A stretch of DNA of 48,384 nucleotides from Gallionellaceae bacterium. Its GTDB lineage: Bacteria; Pseudomonadota; Gammaproteobacteria; Burkholderiales; Gallionellaceae. How positions within the stretch are numbered: position 1 is the first letter of the stretch; the number at the start of each line of letters is the position of its first letter. This document shows, piece by piece, positions 8,622 through 18,299 of the stretch. A program made the position numbers and the translations under genes. Location: NCBI GenBank assembly GCA_006218055.1, contig VBWD01000006.1:1-48384 (forward strand), written 5' to 3'. The notes beneath the pieces are model-generated. The model was given only the letters and a program-made list of their open reading frames with translations. It was not told the origin of the DNA and searched no databases.

Positions 8622-8873
8622 TATCAAATTCCATCGGTGAGATTAGCAACAGTTCCTGTAATGCACGGACAATGGCCCACCTGCTTGAGCAGGTAGCATT
8701 TCAGTACTCGTGGTGTTGAAAAAAATATTGAAGGTGTTAAAAAATGGCTAAAAATATTACAAAAGATACTGGCGGTAACAATTTGATTCTATTGCAATAA
8801 ACGATAAAAGAAAGTTCTTGCAATCCTCAATAAATCGATTGATGATTTGCCAGGTTTTACCAAAAATAGTTTT
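8622..8873. other. AT-rich left-end region without recognisable genes
   Basis: Between the terminator and the small HTH gene there is AT-rich sequence with short A-runs. No ORF, tRNA or strong hairpin is seen. It may contain the promoter for the HTH gene and weak further TnsB sites (for example ggcggtaacaattt near 8770). Confidence 0.4.
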
Positions 8874-9092
8874 ATGGAAAATAAACTTGATCCATCAAAT
8901 CGATCCGTAATGCTTACGGCTGATGAAGCGCAAAAGCGATTCCGCAATAATGGACTCAACATTAACTTGTGGGCACTTGAGCAAGGCTTTACGCCAGCAC
9001 TTGTCTACGCGGTGCTGCAAGGCCGGCGGAAATGTCTTCGAGGGCAATCTCATCAAATCGCGGTGGCGCTTGGCCTAAAGTCACCAAACTAA
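8874..9092 (+). CDS. Small HTH DNA-binding protein, BcepMu gp16-like
   Basis: From the ATG at 8874 the product is 72 aa (MENKLDPSNRSVMLTADEAQ...); a TTG at 8847 would add nine residues. The segment NGLNINLWALEQGFTPALVYAVLQGRRKCLRGQSHQIAVALGL has the pattern of the phage-associated 'BcepMu gp16' family: a helix-turn-helix with WA-x-x-x-G-F-x-x-x-L-V-Y-x-V-L-x-G-R-R and RG-x-x-H-x-I-A-x-A-L-G-L. In transposable phages such proteins are regulators. In this position, upstream of tnsA on the same strand, it could regulate transposition. The family call is from pattern memory. Confidence 0.65.
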   Translation: MENKLDPSNRSVMLTADEAQKRFRNNGLNINLWALEQGFTPALVYAVLQGRRKCLRGQSHQIAVALGLKSPN

Positions 9093-9154
9093 TTCGACCA
9101 ATGCAATCAATTGAAAACTAGGGAGGGTATTTAAGCGACTTACTAAAGCCAAAA

Positions 9155-9231
9155 GACGCACAACGGCTGGCAGGCCGTTAGCGTCCTTAAACTTGGGGGA
9201 ACCAAAACTTCGCTACTCCACGGTGCGAAGT
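9155..9231 (+). other. Two consecutive stem-loops upstream of tnsA (possible structured RNA)
   Basis: Stem 1 pairs GACGC (9155-9159) with GCGTC (9181-9185) and, inside it, AACGGC (9162-9167) with GCCGTT (9174-9179). Stem 2 pairs ACTTCGC (9207-9213) with GCGAAGT (9225-9231). Neither is followed by a T-run. The 398-bp gap between the HTH gene and tnsA (9093-9490) holds no convincing ORF. This could be a leader RNA, an sRNA or a regulatory site for tnsABC. Confidence 0.4.
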
Positions 9232-9490
9232 CTACGAGCCTGATTCCGGCGCGTCAATTCCCTCTTTGTTCAATTTTGTTTAACGAGCGTTTCAAGGCGA
9301 TCGGTGGGCACGCTCGGTCTAAAAATGGGAAAGACGATGCGAAATTCAAAAAAAAATGATGACGTGTGGGTTGGCGAAGAACGAGATCAAGGCAATGCCT
9401 TTGCTCGGATATTAATGAGGCTGCTGCACAGCCTAGCCTCGATTATATTTGATTCTCAATATCATCCTCTGGTCATGGAGAGCCTCTGAA

Positions 9491-10414
9491 ATGGCGCGCG
9501 TACCGAAAGTTACGTGGGAAGGCATAGAGGGCATGATTAATGCAGGATTTGGTAGTGGCTTTGGGGAGAACTATAAATCGCTGCTTCAAATTAAAAGATG
9601 GAATACTTCTCCTGTGTCGGTGCAGGTAGTGAAACCTGTTCCACCTTTCAAGCGAAAATGTCATTTCTTTTCACTGAGTGAGTGGTATCTGGCCTTGTTG
9701 TTTGCTTGGATAGGTGCACACATTCGAGAGCAATTCCCCATGTGGCCCTGGCAACATCAGCACCCAGAATACGACAGAAATCCTGAAGTCGATGCTACGT
9801 TGCCATGGTCCGAAGGTATGCAATCGATATGCAGGGATATGGGTATCAAGCATGGATTCTTCGTGGGAACCGACATCCCCTACATTTGGACCATAGACTT
9901 GTGTTTGCATTTACCTTGGATAATCACACCCGCTAAAGCTTGCTGTCTAGTTTCGGTGAAGCCGCTTGAATCAGAACGATACCTATATATAGACCCCTTG
10001 GATCGTGGGCCAGAAAAACTTGAGGCAGAGCGACGGTACGCTCAAGCTATAGAAGTACCCTATTTTTTAGGGGATCGCTCGCTCTACCCAGGCCCATTAT
10101 TTGCGCAACTTGAATACCTCGCCGATGCAGCAGTCCTGCCGTGCAATCATCCGTGGTCTGCAACTTTAGGCAGGTTTCTAAGTAAATACGGTACTGATAT
10201 TTCTACTTATCCACTAGTAGATGTGAGTGAGCGGCTAAAAGTAGATTACGACGCAACTACTGAGCAAGCCGCGTTTCTATTGAATCACATACTGTGGAAT
10301 CAACTAGTCGACTGTGACCTTTCGTTGCCGATTAAAACTTCACTGCCTCCTCGCCCGGGTGGCAGAAATCTTCAGTCAGCCATCCGTTCAAGTATTCAAG
10401 GAGGCATCAAATAA
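9491..10414 (+). CDS. tnsA: Tn7-like transposase endonuclease subunit TnsA
   Basis: TnsA cuts the 5' ends of the transposon, which together with TnsB gives cut-and-paste transposition. The 307-aa protein has the restriction-endonuclease-like core E64 (LSEWYLALLFAW), D136 (WTIDLCLH) and K157 (CLVSVKPL), followed by EKLEAERRYAQAIEVPYFLG, the usual TnsA region leading to the C-terminal HTH domain. The ATG at 9491 is preferred over an in-frame start at 9449. The stop overlaps the tnsB start as TAATG, so the genes are translationally coupled. A ribosome-binding site for tnsB (aaggaggc) lies in the tnsA 3' end. Confidence 0.93.
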   Translation: MARVPKVTWEGIEGMINAGFGSGFGENYKSLLQIKRWNTSPVSVQVVKPVPPFKRKCHFFSLSEWYLALLFAWIGAHIREQFPMWPWQHQHPEYDRNPEVDATLPWSEGMQSICRDMGIKHGFFVGTDIPYIWTIDLCLHLPWIITPAKACCLVSVKPLESERYLYIDPLDRGPEKLEAERRYAQAIEVPYFLGDRSLYPGPLFAQLEYLADAAVLPCNHPWSATLGRFLSKYGTDISTYPLVDVSERLKVDYDATTEQAAFLLNHILWNQLVDCDLSLPIKTSLPPRPGGRNLQSAIRSSIQGGIK

Positions 10415-12888
10415 TGCCATCCATACGCAGACTTCCCGTCGCAGGGGAGATCATCGAGCCAAAAATCGAGTCGGCGTGTCTAGATGAGACATACAGGGTT
10501 CTTGATGTCCACGAAGATACAAACCGTATTGTCCTTATTCCGGTAACTCCGCGCAGCTCAAAGAAACGATTGTATTTTGTAGGTCCCAGCGTTGGGGCTT
10601 TGTCTCAAGTAATGACTGAGCTTGATAAGCACTGGCTGGCGATCAACGTGAAAGGTGTTGCTCCGCGTGCCGACGCAGAGGCAACAAATGAGGATCTTGA
10701 TAAAAAGTATTTGCGCCGCGGTCAGGAGGTGTCAAATCCTCGCAAAGATAGAGAGGCGCGAGAAGCACTTATAGGTCATCTCATCAAAGATTCGGAGGGC
10801 AACAAACTAGATTTAGAAGAATACAAATTGCTTTTCGATCCACAGGTGCGCTCGGAACGAATCTCTGAACTGGCAAATAAAATGGGAAGTTCGAAACGAA
10901 CCATCATAAGAACAAAGAGAATGCTTAATGAACTTCTGAATCAGTATTGGTCGGGGGGAAGTGTTCCTGGCGCACTTACTCCATTCTCAGGAGCAAAAGG
11001 TGGTAGGGGAAAAGCGCGAATTCAGAAGAAGAAACTCGGGAGACAAAATGCCCCGACCGCAGCACATCATGTTGGCCTAGAAGGCTTTGTGATGGGGGAA
11101 CAAGACAAAGATATATGTGGTTTTTGCTGGCGAAACTATTACATTCGTGGAACCACTTGTGCGAAGGCCTTGCGTCGAATGTGGCGGGAATTCTATTCGG
11201 AGGCAGTTACAGGCAAAGATGGAAAGATTCAGAGAATTCTACTACCTATCCATCAACGTCCCACTCGGTCGCAGTTTGAACGATGGGGAAACGAGAGATC
11301 ACCTGGTCACGATAGCTGGAAGAAACAACTTACTAAATTCAATTTGGGTCGAATTGATCGCGTACTTCTTGGTTACTCATCCGACAACGTTGTTGTGGTG
11401 GGCCAGCAAGGCCACACTGATTCGACCTCACCCGATATTGAGTTCGTCAGAGTCGAGAATCGACTCGACCGCATTGGTCCAGCCCATCGTATTCTTGTGG
11501 TTGAAGGGATGTATGGATACATATCAGGCTTCTATCTGGGACTAGATGCACCAAGTACAGTGACAGTACTTCTGGCTTTCCTTCACTCGCTTACCGACAA
11601 GACTGAATGGCTTAAATGGCTTGGGTTGGATGATATAGATCCTGCTGATTGGATACAGATCAGATATTCAAGTGTCATCGCCGACAATACTGACGCTCGA
11701 TGCCAAGGTGTTATTGAAGCTCTCGATCAGATTGGAACAGGTTTGAAATTCGTTGGGGTCGCTCGTTCCGATTTGAATGCGCCCGCCGAAACAAGTCATC
11801 ACTCATTGCACCGGATGGTTGACCACAATCTCTATGGCACATCACATGGACAGCGCCACGAACGCGGCGAAGAGCGGGCTGACATTCTCGCGCGTATGAC
11901 AATTATTGAAGCAATTCGTGAAACCGCTCGGGCAATTCACACATATAACACTATGGCCCTCGATATCAGGCCCACGATGGAAATGCGCAGAGAGATCATT
12001 GACAAGGGCTTGACTCTTAACAGACTAAATCTCACCAGAATGAAGATTAATCAAGGCAAGCTCGCCATGAGTCTCATCGGTAATGATGAGGCGAGAATCA
12101 AACTAATGCCGCATGTGCGGGGGGTATTTACTCAGCATGGGGTCAAGTTGCTCCGTCCAGATACCGGGCAGAAGCGTGAGTTCATTGAGCCAATTCAATA
12201 CATCAGCAAGCATTCATTGATGTTGGAGAGATTCATGAAAGCGAAGGTAGGTCGTGCAGGTGTTTCAGCAGAATCATTTGATGACGATTTTCGCCAGGAT
12301 CCCTACAACCCTACTGAACTCTATTATCGAAATCCGATTGATGGAGATCTCATTCGATTATGGATGAAAACGAAGGACGAAGACCTTCCTTTCGAATGCT
12401 CGATTCCGGACATTATTAATCTCATGAAGAGTGATGCGATTCACTTATTTAATGCCCGAAATTCGAAAGAAGAGGCATTGAGTCATATGGAGGAAGGACA
12501 GGAGGCAACCAAACAAGAAGCCAGTGATGCGTATGACGATGCCTTGGAAACAGTTGAGAAGCCACCATCTAAGTCGGCTATTCGTCGCAACAAGAAGGCT
12601 AACAGGGAGCAAGAAAAATCTACTTACCAATACGGAATGCCCATCCAGAGCCCCCCATTTGTCGAAGAGCAGAATACAGAAGGGATAGAAAAAGGAATCC
12701 AGGCTGAACAGCCAGCTCAAAACGATGCCTCCAAGGAGACAAAACAAGCCCCTGAGTTTGTCGATGAAAAAACAATACACAAGGGCGACGACAAACCGGC
12801 CAACGAGAATTGCCCGCCTGTTCCCATTTCAATATTGCAACAGGCGATTCTGAGTCGACGTCAGGAAGGGAATAAGCGTGGACACTGA
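10414..12888 (+). CDS. tnsB: Tn7-like DDE transposase TnsB
   Basis: TnsB binds the transposon ends and makes the 3' cuts and strand transfer. In the 824-aa protein the catalytic triad is D336 (GHTDSTSPD), D424 (IADNTDAR) and E459 (PAETSHHSLHR). The spacings (88 and 35 residues) equal those of E. coli TnsB D273, D361 and E396. An N-terminal HTH region (RISELANKMGSSKRTIIR, about 149-166) and a basic stretch (GGRGKARIQKKKLGR, about 197-210) precede it. The C-terminal ~150 residues are charged and low complexity (Glu/Lys/Gln-rich), likely the tail that contacts TnsC. It overlaps tnsA by 1 base and tnsC by 11. Confidence 0.95.
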   Translation: MPSIRRLPVAGEIIEPKIESACLDETYRVLDVHEDTNRIVLIPVTPRSSKKRLYFVGPSVGALSQVMTELDKHWLAINVKGVAPRADAEATNEDLDKKYLRRGQEVSNPRKDREAREALIGHLIKDSEGNKLDLEEYKLLFDPQVRSERISELANKMGSSKRTIIRTKRMLNELLNQYWSGGSVPGALTPFSGAKGGRGKARIQKKKLGRQNAPTAAHHVGLEGFVMGEQDKDICGFCWRNYYIRGTTCAKALRRMWREFYSEAVTGKDGKIQRILLPIHQRPTRSQFERWGNERSPGHDSWKKQLTKFNLGRIDRVLLGYSSDNVVVVGQQGHTDSTSPDIEFVRVENRLDRIGPAHRILVVEGMYGYISGFYLGLDAPSTVTVLLAFLHSLTDKTEWLKWLGLDDIDPADWIQIRYSSVIADNTDARCQGVIEALDQIGTGLKFVGVARSDLNAPAETSHHSLHRMVDHNLYGTSHGQRHERGEERADILARMTIIEAIRETARAIHTYNTMALDIRPTMEMRREIIDKGLTLNRLNLTRMKINQGKLAMSLIGNDEARIKLMPHVRGVFTQHGVKLLRPDTGQKREFIEPIQYISKHSLMLERFMKAKVGRAGVSAESFDDDFRQDPYNPTELYYRNPIDGDLIRLWMKTKDEDLPFECSIPDIINLMKSDAIHLFNARNSKEEALSHMEEGQEATKQEASDAYDDALETVEKPPSKSAIRRNKKANREQEKSTYQYGMPIQSPPFVEEQNTEGIEKGIQAEQPAQNDASKETKQAPEFVDEKTIHKGDDKPANENCPPVPISILQQAILSRRQEGNKRGH

Positions 12889-14371
12889 CCAAAAACAAAC
12901 ATGGTATTCAATGTACAACCCTCTCATGGTCGGATTACCTCGTTTTACGGAGGTTTCCGATATTTTAGACAAACTCGCCTTCAACCCATTAGCTGGCATT
13001 GATCTTGAGAGCCTTGGAGTTGTAGATCGAGTTTCCTTGCTAGTTGGTGAGAAAGTGCCTCTGGAACCAACGATTCAATCCGTTCGAGCTGCTATGACGT
13101 GGTGGGGCATGTTAGAAATGGGACTTCGTGCCAGAAATCCAGTGCTCCCAGAGGCGAGGCGCCTTTATTGGGCGCAGATCAATGCGGCATTTAGAGCAGA
13201 TTCTTTACCTCCAGCTCCTACCAGAGGTATGTCGATTCATGTCTCGAAAGGACCGACCGGAACCGGCAAGAGTGTTACAGCCCAACGTTTCTGCAGCCTA
13301 ATACCGCAAGTATTTTTTCACGGCAAGGATGAAGCCGCCAGTTGGAATGAAATGCAGCAGATTGTCTATCTTGAATTGAATATGTCCCATGATGGGACGC
13401 GCAGTGGATTCTTAACACGCATTTTGCTCCAGATAGACGGGCTACTTCGTACGACTTATGCCATTGATTTGCCGAAGCGCCATCGCCGCGTTGATCAACT
13501 AGCAGTGGCGACTGTCGGCAGGCTAATCGCTCATTACACTGGAATTCTGTTTGTCGACGAGGGGCAGCTTCGGAATTTGATCAAGTCTGGGCAGGCAGAA
13601 CTCATGCAGATGTTTCTCATGGAGTTAATGAATTCAGGCATACCCTTGGTGATGATAGGTAATGAACGTGCTTTTGATTGGGTAACTTATAGCCAAGACT
13701 TGAGCCGACTGCACCTCACACCATCTGAAATCTTTTCTCCCATTGGGGCAACCAATCTTCCAGATGCGGATGTTGAGTGGAATTCTGTTGCCACGGGGGT
13801 GATGGGATATTACGTGCTGCGAAAACCAATTCTCGATCCTGATGGGTGCTCTAAAATGTTGCGCTGCTGTAGCGGCGGAATTGCTAGGTTGGCCCTAATG
13901 CTGTGGTGTTTTTCCCAACGAGACAAACTTATAAGCGGCGTAGAGTCGATAGGTCCGGAGGACATCAAGAAAGTATATGAATCTTCCGATTTTGCCAAAC
14001 TTCGACCTCTAGCGGATGGTTTTAACTTCCGTAAACCTGAGTTGCTTATGACCTATCCTGATGTAGACGCTGACTTTTACTCTAGTCATTGGAAAATTAA
14101 ACGCGCCGAGTCAGAACCTACTGAAAGATCAACGCAGGGTGGGAGGAATGCACCTGATTCTGATGACTTTTCAAAGAGTACATCCAGAAAGCATAAAACT
14201 GAGAAGGCAAAATTCGAGACCGAAAAAACCAGGAAAAAGAATCAAGATCTGAAACGGGAAGAACTTTCAAAATCGCTATCTCCAGAAGATATACGCAAAC
14301 AGGGGCTATCCAGAATTCATTTGGCTGGCTTGGCAGCTGCTCGGGCGGAAGCGAAAAAGAAGGCAGGCTGA
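12878..14371 (+). CDS. tnsC: Tn7-like AAA+ regulator TnsC
   Basis: TnsC is the ATPase that links target selection by TniQ/TnsD to the TnsAB transposase. The 497-aa protein starts at GTG 12878, inside the end of tnsB. It has Walker A GPTGTGKS (125-132), Walker B ILFVDEGQ (223-230) and a sensor-1-like LVMIGNERAF segment. The C-terminal ~80 residues are strongly basic/acidic and rich in Lys, Arg, Glu and Ser (RKHKTEKAKFETEKTRKKNQ), comparable to the TnsA/TnsB-interacting tail of TnsC. The tniQ start follows after one base. Confidence 0.93.
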   Translation: MDTDQKQTWYSMYNPLMVGLPRFTEVSDILDKLAFNPLAGIDLESLGVVDRVSLLVGEKVPLEPTIQSVRAAMTWWGMLEMGLRARNPVLPEARRLYWAQINAAFRADSLPPAPTRGMSIHVSKGPTGTGKSVTAQRFCSLIPQVFFHGKDEAASWNEMQQIVYLELNMSHDGTRSGFLTRILLQIDGLLRTTYAIDLPKRHRRVDQLAVATVGRLIAHYTGILFVDEGQLRNLIKSGQAELMQMFLMELMNSGIPLVMIGNERAFDWVTYSQDLSRLHLTPSEIFSPIGATNLPDADVEWNSVATGVMGYYVLRKPILDPDGCSKMLRCCSGGIARLALMLWCFSQRDKLISGVESIGPEDIKKVYESSDFAKLRPLADGFNFRKPELLMTYPDVDADFYSSHWKIKRAESEPTERSTQGGRNAPDSDDFSKSTSRKHKTEKAKFETEKTRKKNQDLKREELSKSLSPEDIRKQGLSRIHLAGLAAARAEAKKKAG

Positions 14372-14372
14372 A

Positions 14373-16091
14373 ATGCTCCCAATTTTGCAGCGCGATATGA
14401 CAATCTATTCGCTTGTGGCAATTGCCCATCGTTGGGGAGGTGCGAGTCGCGGGGAACAAGTATGCAACGCCCTATTTGGAAGCCCCGGAGCAGGTCTTCG
14501 CCATGATTTCCCATCTCACCTTGATGAATTCAGCCACCGTACTGAATTGGCTTACGGTCGGCCAGATGAACTTGCTCTAAACGCAACTGTCCTGCCATAT
14601 TTTCTGCGGTTCCGTCCGCCAGAAGTGCAAGCCGAAGCAATTGCGTTGATGCGAGGCGAAACGGTCGAGCCGCTCAAGTTTATTCTCGGTTTGCCCGCAG
14701 GGCCATCGGGTGCGAGCATGCCATTGTGCACATGTGAAGATTGCATTCGCGAAGACAAAGACGCACATGGTTTCGCATATTGGCACCGGCAACATCAACT
14801 TCCAGGGGCCTTCGTATGCACGAAACATGGATCTCCTGTTTTGCAGTCTAGTGTCAGAATCGACGGCCGTGGCCGTTCAACGCTTTTTCTTCCTGATGAC
14901 CCTGAGATAGTTTCCACCAGCGCATCGTTCATTACAGTCCTGCAACAACCTTTATTGCAACGCTTGTCGATTTTATCTGCAGCAGCACTTAACAGTATTC
15001 TTCCAGGGGGATATTCCTCGCAGATACTCCTAGCTACCTACCAGCATGGGCTTAAACAACAAGGCTTGCTAACTAAATGCGGCCAAGTCAGGGCAAGGGA
15101 ATTTGTAAAGTGGTTGCGTGACCAATACCACTCGATTGCGAGTCTCGAGCCATTCAATCGCATCGTTGATGAATGCCACGTTGAGGGGATGCTGCGACTT
15201 GTCAGGAAGCCACGTGGGAATTTTCATTCAGCATGTCATCTATTACTTATAGACGCTCTATTCGGAAGTTGGGATAGGTTCTCTTCCGTTTACGAATGGG
15301 AGCATCAGATGGAGTTGCCTCTTATATTCCAGGAAACGCCAGATTCGGAAGAATCACCTTCGGTATGCGAAAACGAAACACTGGTGATCGAGCTCGCACG
15401 ACGCCACAAGAATGGAGAAGGGTCTGTATCTGCTTTGTCAAAAGAACTCGGTATTGATGTGAATACTGCCATTCGTTGGTTAGGGAAGCTCGGTTTGTTA
15501 GAAATTGCGAGACGTCCCAAAGTACTTACACACGAAATCCGGGCAGAAATCATCCAGTCCATCAAATGTGGAGAACCATTTCGACAAATCTCAATGACAT
15601 TTGCCTTATCGCGAGCAACAATTGATCGGATTTGCAACGAACACCCCATGCTACATGAAACGTGGCGCGCAGCAAGCCATGAACGGATGCGAAATGTGGA
15701 GCGCCAAAAATTGGAATTACTGATTAGAAGTAGTCCAGATGTAACTATTGCAGAACTTCGTCGAGCTAAGAATTCGGGATATAGCTGGCTGTCTCGCCAT
15801 GACAAAGAATGGCTCAAAAGCAGGTCGCCACTAAAAACGGCAAATCGAAGCAGGTTGGTTACAAAACGCAGGCCACGAGTCGATTGGAGTATGCGGGATC
15901 ATGAGTGCCTATCTGCCCTAAAAAATCTGGAGGCGACTTTGCGCTTCGACGATTGTGAGCGTTTGAAACCAATGGTAGTGCTGAGAAAAATCCCAAATCT
16001 CTCATTTTCACCGCGTCTTGATCGCCTGCCAGAGTCTCGCGCACTGGTAATCAAAATCCTTGAAAGAGCGGAGGGGCGACGCGACAAATAG
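14373..16091 (+). CDS. tniQ: TniQ/TnsD-family target-selection protein (left copy)
   Basis: The 572-aa protein has the TniQ zinc finger C121-x2-C124 and C149-x2-H152 around HGFAYWHRQHQLPGAFVC, which is diagnostic for TniQ/TnsD. The size is like TnsD (about 500 aa), with at least two HTH-like segments after it (SVSALSKELGIDVNTAIRWL, about residues 350-370, and FRQISMTFALSRATIDRIC). TnsD proteins read a fixed chromosomal site and recruit TnsC. Because the element sits in the 3' end of sodB, this protein is the best candidate for a sodB-reading TnsD. It is the last gene of the tnsABC operon. It could alternatively serve another pathway, with the right-end TniQ reading sodB. Confidence 0.9.
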   Translation: MLPILQRDMTIYSLVAIAHRWGGASRGEQVCNALFGSPGAGLRHDFPSHLDEFSHRTELAYGRPDELALNATVLPYFLRFRPPEVQAEAIALMRGETVEPLKFILGLPAGPSGASMPLCTCEDCIREDKDAHGFAYWHRQHQLPGAFVCTKHGSPVLQSSVRIDGRGRSTLFLPDDPEIVSTSASFITVLQQPLLQRLSILSAAALNSILPGGYSSQILLATYQHGLKQQGLLTKCGQVRAREFVKWLRDQYHSIASLEPFNRIVDECHVEGMLRLVRKPRGNFHSACHLLLIDALFGSWDRFSSVYEWEHQMELPLIFQETPDSEESPSVCENETLVIELARRHKNGEGSVSALSKELGIDVNTAIRWLGKLGLLEIARRPKVLTHEIRAEIIQSIKCGEPFRQISMTFALSRATIDRICNEHPMLHETWRAASHERMRNVERQKLELLIRSSPDVTIAELRRAKNSGYSWLSRHDKEWLKSRSPLKTANRSRLVTKRRPRVDWSMRDHECLSALKNLEATLRFDDCERLKPMVVLRKIPNLSFSPRLDRLPESRALVIKILERAEGRRDK

Positions 16092-16385
16092 TAGATGGAG
16101 CAACTTGAACTTTGAAATGTTTTATACGTACCGAAAAGAGTAGATGCTATGAGCAAAGATATGTGAACGTGCGTTCTTAAACAATCCGTTAGACGCCACG
16201 TAGAGGAAAGCCGAAGGCGAGATCAAAACTACCTGCAGCAAACTGCCATGCTATGATTTAACAGAATCGAAGCAAACTTCATTACCGATTGGAAACTTCA
16301 AGGGTACGCTACACGGGGAGTGTAGTATGGAATCCTCATGGCTATATGGGCTTGAAACTACTTAAAATTATTTAAGGGAATAAAA
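16092..16385. other. Intergenic segment between transposition genes and cargo
   Basis: About 294 bp with no ORF. It contains several short inverted segments (for example gtacgctacacggggagtgtagtat, 16300-16327, in which CTACAC pairs with GTGTAG) and probably the promoter of the cargo gene at 16386. No Rho-independent terminator with a clear T-run is visible. Confidence 0.4.
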
Positions 16386-16970
16386 GTGGCAATTGAAGAC
16401 CCAAAAATTAGTTGGAAAATGCTGTGTGCAGAAATCAATAGCTCGGTATTCCAACTATTGCATCACCCGACGTCGTTTCTATATTTCTTTTCAGTAATGA
16501 TTTTGGGGGGAGCCGCTGGCATTTGGATACCGATAATATCTGGTCATGGGAGCGTCGGCCCTGATGCATTTGCGACATATGTCTTTGCGGTGCTCGCACC
16601 GATTATCGCAGATTTGCTACTCCAAACTGCAGACGAGAACAAAACCAGCTTATCCATTCGCTCTTTTGTTCTATTCGGTACTGCTTTTGCTTATGCCATA
16701 TCAATAATTTCTTTGATTCGGCAGGATGAGTTTGCACTTCCATTTGGAATTTATGCGTTCCTTTTTTCGTTGATCGTATGTGCCGTTGTGCTGATTCAGC
16801 AAGAACGCTTTGCCAAGAAAGACAACAACGGGGCGTACAGCTTTATTGGCGGGTCATCCGCAAGTATTAGTGCAGTGACAGGCGATGGTCTCCCGAAACA
16901 AAGCGATACCAGTTCAACTATGAACCCAATAGCAGGGACAGGTCTTCCATCTGACTCGGTTATCAACTGA
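16386..16970 (+). CDS. Membrane protein of unknown function (four predicted transmembrane segments)
   Basis: The 194-aa product starts with GTG at 16386 after a possible ribosome-binding site (aaggga). Four hydrophobic stretches are visible: FLYFFSVMILGGAAGIWIPI, FATYVFAVLAPIIADLLL, SFVLFGTAFAYAISIISLI and FGIYAFLFSLIVCAVVLI. A soluble Ser/Thr/Gly-rich tail of about 45 residues follows. I recognise no family. The DGQHR-domain gene follows after 19 bases on the same strand, so the two are likely a unit. The tail would be cytoplasmic if both termini are inside. Confidence 0.7.
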   Translation: MAIEDPKISWKMLCAEINSSVFQLLHHPTSFLYFFSVMILGGAAGIWIPIISGHGSVGPDAFATYVFAVLAPIIADLLLQTADENKTSLSIRSFVLFGTAFAYAISIISLIRQDEFALPFGIYAFLFSLIVCAVVLIQQERFAKKDNNGAYSFIGGSSASISAVTGDGLPKQSDTSSTMNPIAGTGLPSDSVIN

Positions 16971-16989
16971 TAATATTTTTACTTACATT

Positions 16990-18252
16990 ATGACGGATAA
17001 CCATATATCTAGACCCGCATTGCGGGTGAGTCAGCCATTGGGGCAGTTCTTTGTATTTACCTTGGATGCGGATACTCTAAATAAAATTACATTCTCACAA
17101 CCTGCTGAGATTAGGAAAAGATTTGAACAGGAGTATGCCGAAAAGGATCGCGGTTATTCATTTTTTGGGTCACAGAGACTTGAAAGTAAATCTCGATTAA
17201 AGGAGATAGCAAAGTTTATTGAGTCTACTGACGCTACATTCCCCAACTCAATAATTCTTGCAGCAAACTACGATCAGGAGGGGGTGCTAATACCCAATGA
17301 TTCTCAGGAGTGCTGGAAGTATTCTGAGGCTAATGGTCACTACAATTTGGAAATCCCCCTAAATTATAGATCGGCCTCAATTATTGATGGCCAGCATAGG
17401 CTTCATGCATTTGATCAGTTGTCGGATGACTCGCCCAGACGAAACATGGAATTACTATGTGTTGTATTTCTTGAACTTCCATCACCGTACCACGCCTATA
17501 TATTTGCCACGATAAATTTCAATCAGAAAAAAGTTGATCGCAGTCTTGCATATGAACTGTTTGGCTTCAACCCGGATTTGAAGACCTCACAATTTTGGCC
17601 GCCTGAAACCCTGGCTGTTTATCTCGCTCGAGTACTTAATACAGATCCGAAATCTCCTTTGAGGCGATGCATTGGACTGGCGGCAGAAGCGGATGAGTTA
17701 TTTAAGTCTGAAATGGAGCATGACAGTGATAATGAAAAAACGAATGTAGAAGTGCGAGTTTCCATGGCTGCTGTTGTCGACGGAATATTGAGCCTAATTT
17801 GCAAAAAACCCAAAGAAGATCGCTACCTAATGCGTTCTGTTGAAAATGCGGAAATGGGAAGGTCTGCATTATTGCCAATAGATGACCTACCGTTGCGGGT
17901 CTTCTATCTTTCAAATAATGACAAGGCAATCTATGACATCCTAAATAATTATTGGGCTGCTGTTCAAAGTACTATCTGGTCAAAATCACAGGCCAACTCG
18001 TATCTATTGAAGACTGTTGGTATCCAAGCACAATTTGATGTTTTAAAAATCTTGCTGAAGAAACTGCCAATCACGTTGGTTAACTACAGTGAGAAAAATC
18101 TTCAAGAAATTCTCTCTGGCGCTACGATATTGGCGCAGACGGGCACTACTTATCAAGCTTCTGGTATTGGTAGGGGCAAAATCAAGGAAGATTTGCTGCA
18201 GGCTATCGCTGAAAAATTAGAGCAGGCAATTCAGGTGAATCCACAACGGTAG
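16990..18252 (+). CDS. DGQHR-domain protein (DndB-like), second copy in the element
   Basis: The 420-aa protein carries the DGQHR signature at residues 133-137 (SASIIDGQHRLHAFDQL) followed by PSPYHAYIFATINFNQKKVDRSL, the pattern of the DGQHR/DndB superfamily. In DndB this protein family regulates or tunes phosphorothioation; outside Dnd clusters its role is poorly defined. It is distinct in sequence and length from the DndB at 22156-23247 (363 aa) and lies on the opposite strand from dndBCDE, converging on dndE. With the upstream membrane protein it may form an accessory pair. No cysteine cluster or nuclease motif is seen. Confidence 0.85.
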   Translation: MTDNHISRPALRVSQPLGQFFVFTLDADTLNKITFSQPAEIRKRFEQEYAEKDRGYSFFGSQRLESKSRLKEIAKFIESTDATFPNSIILAANYDQEGVLIPNDSQECWKYSEANGHYNLEIPLNYRSASIIDGQHRLHAFDQLSDDSPRRNMELLCVVFLELPSPYHAYIFATINFNQKKVDRSLAYELFGFNPDLKTSQFWPPETLAVYLARVLNTDPKSPLRRCIGLAAEADELFKSEMEHDSDNEKTNVEVRVSMAAVVDGILSLICKKPKEDRYLMRSVENAEMGRSALLPIDDLPLRVFYLSNNDKAIYDILNNYWAAVQSTIWSKSQANSYLLKTVGIQAQFDVLKILLKKLPITLVNYSEKNLQEILSGATILAQTGTTYQASGIGRGKIKEDLLQAIAEKLEQAIQVNPQR

Positions 18253-18299
18253 GGGCTGTGGCTAGCAACTATCAATCATCAATCTTCAGAAGTGCAGAA

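Noticed and set aside
9304-9489. 61-aa frame just upstream of tnsA
   Set aside because: No ribosome-binding site, no recognisable motif, and the likely tnsA start lies just after it; kept out of the gene list.
16170-16215. GTTAGAC resembling an integron attC core
   Set aside because: Only one side of an attC site is present, no matching GTCTAAC partner or integrase.
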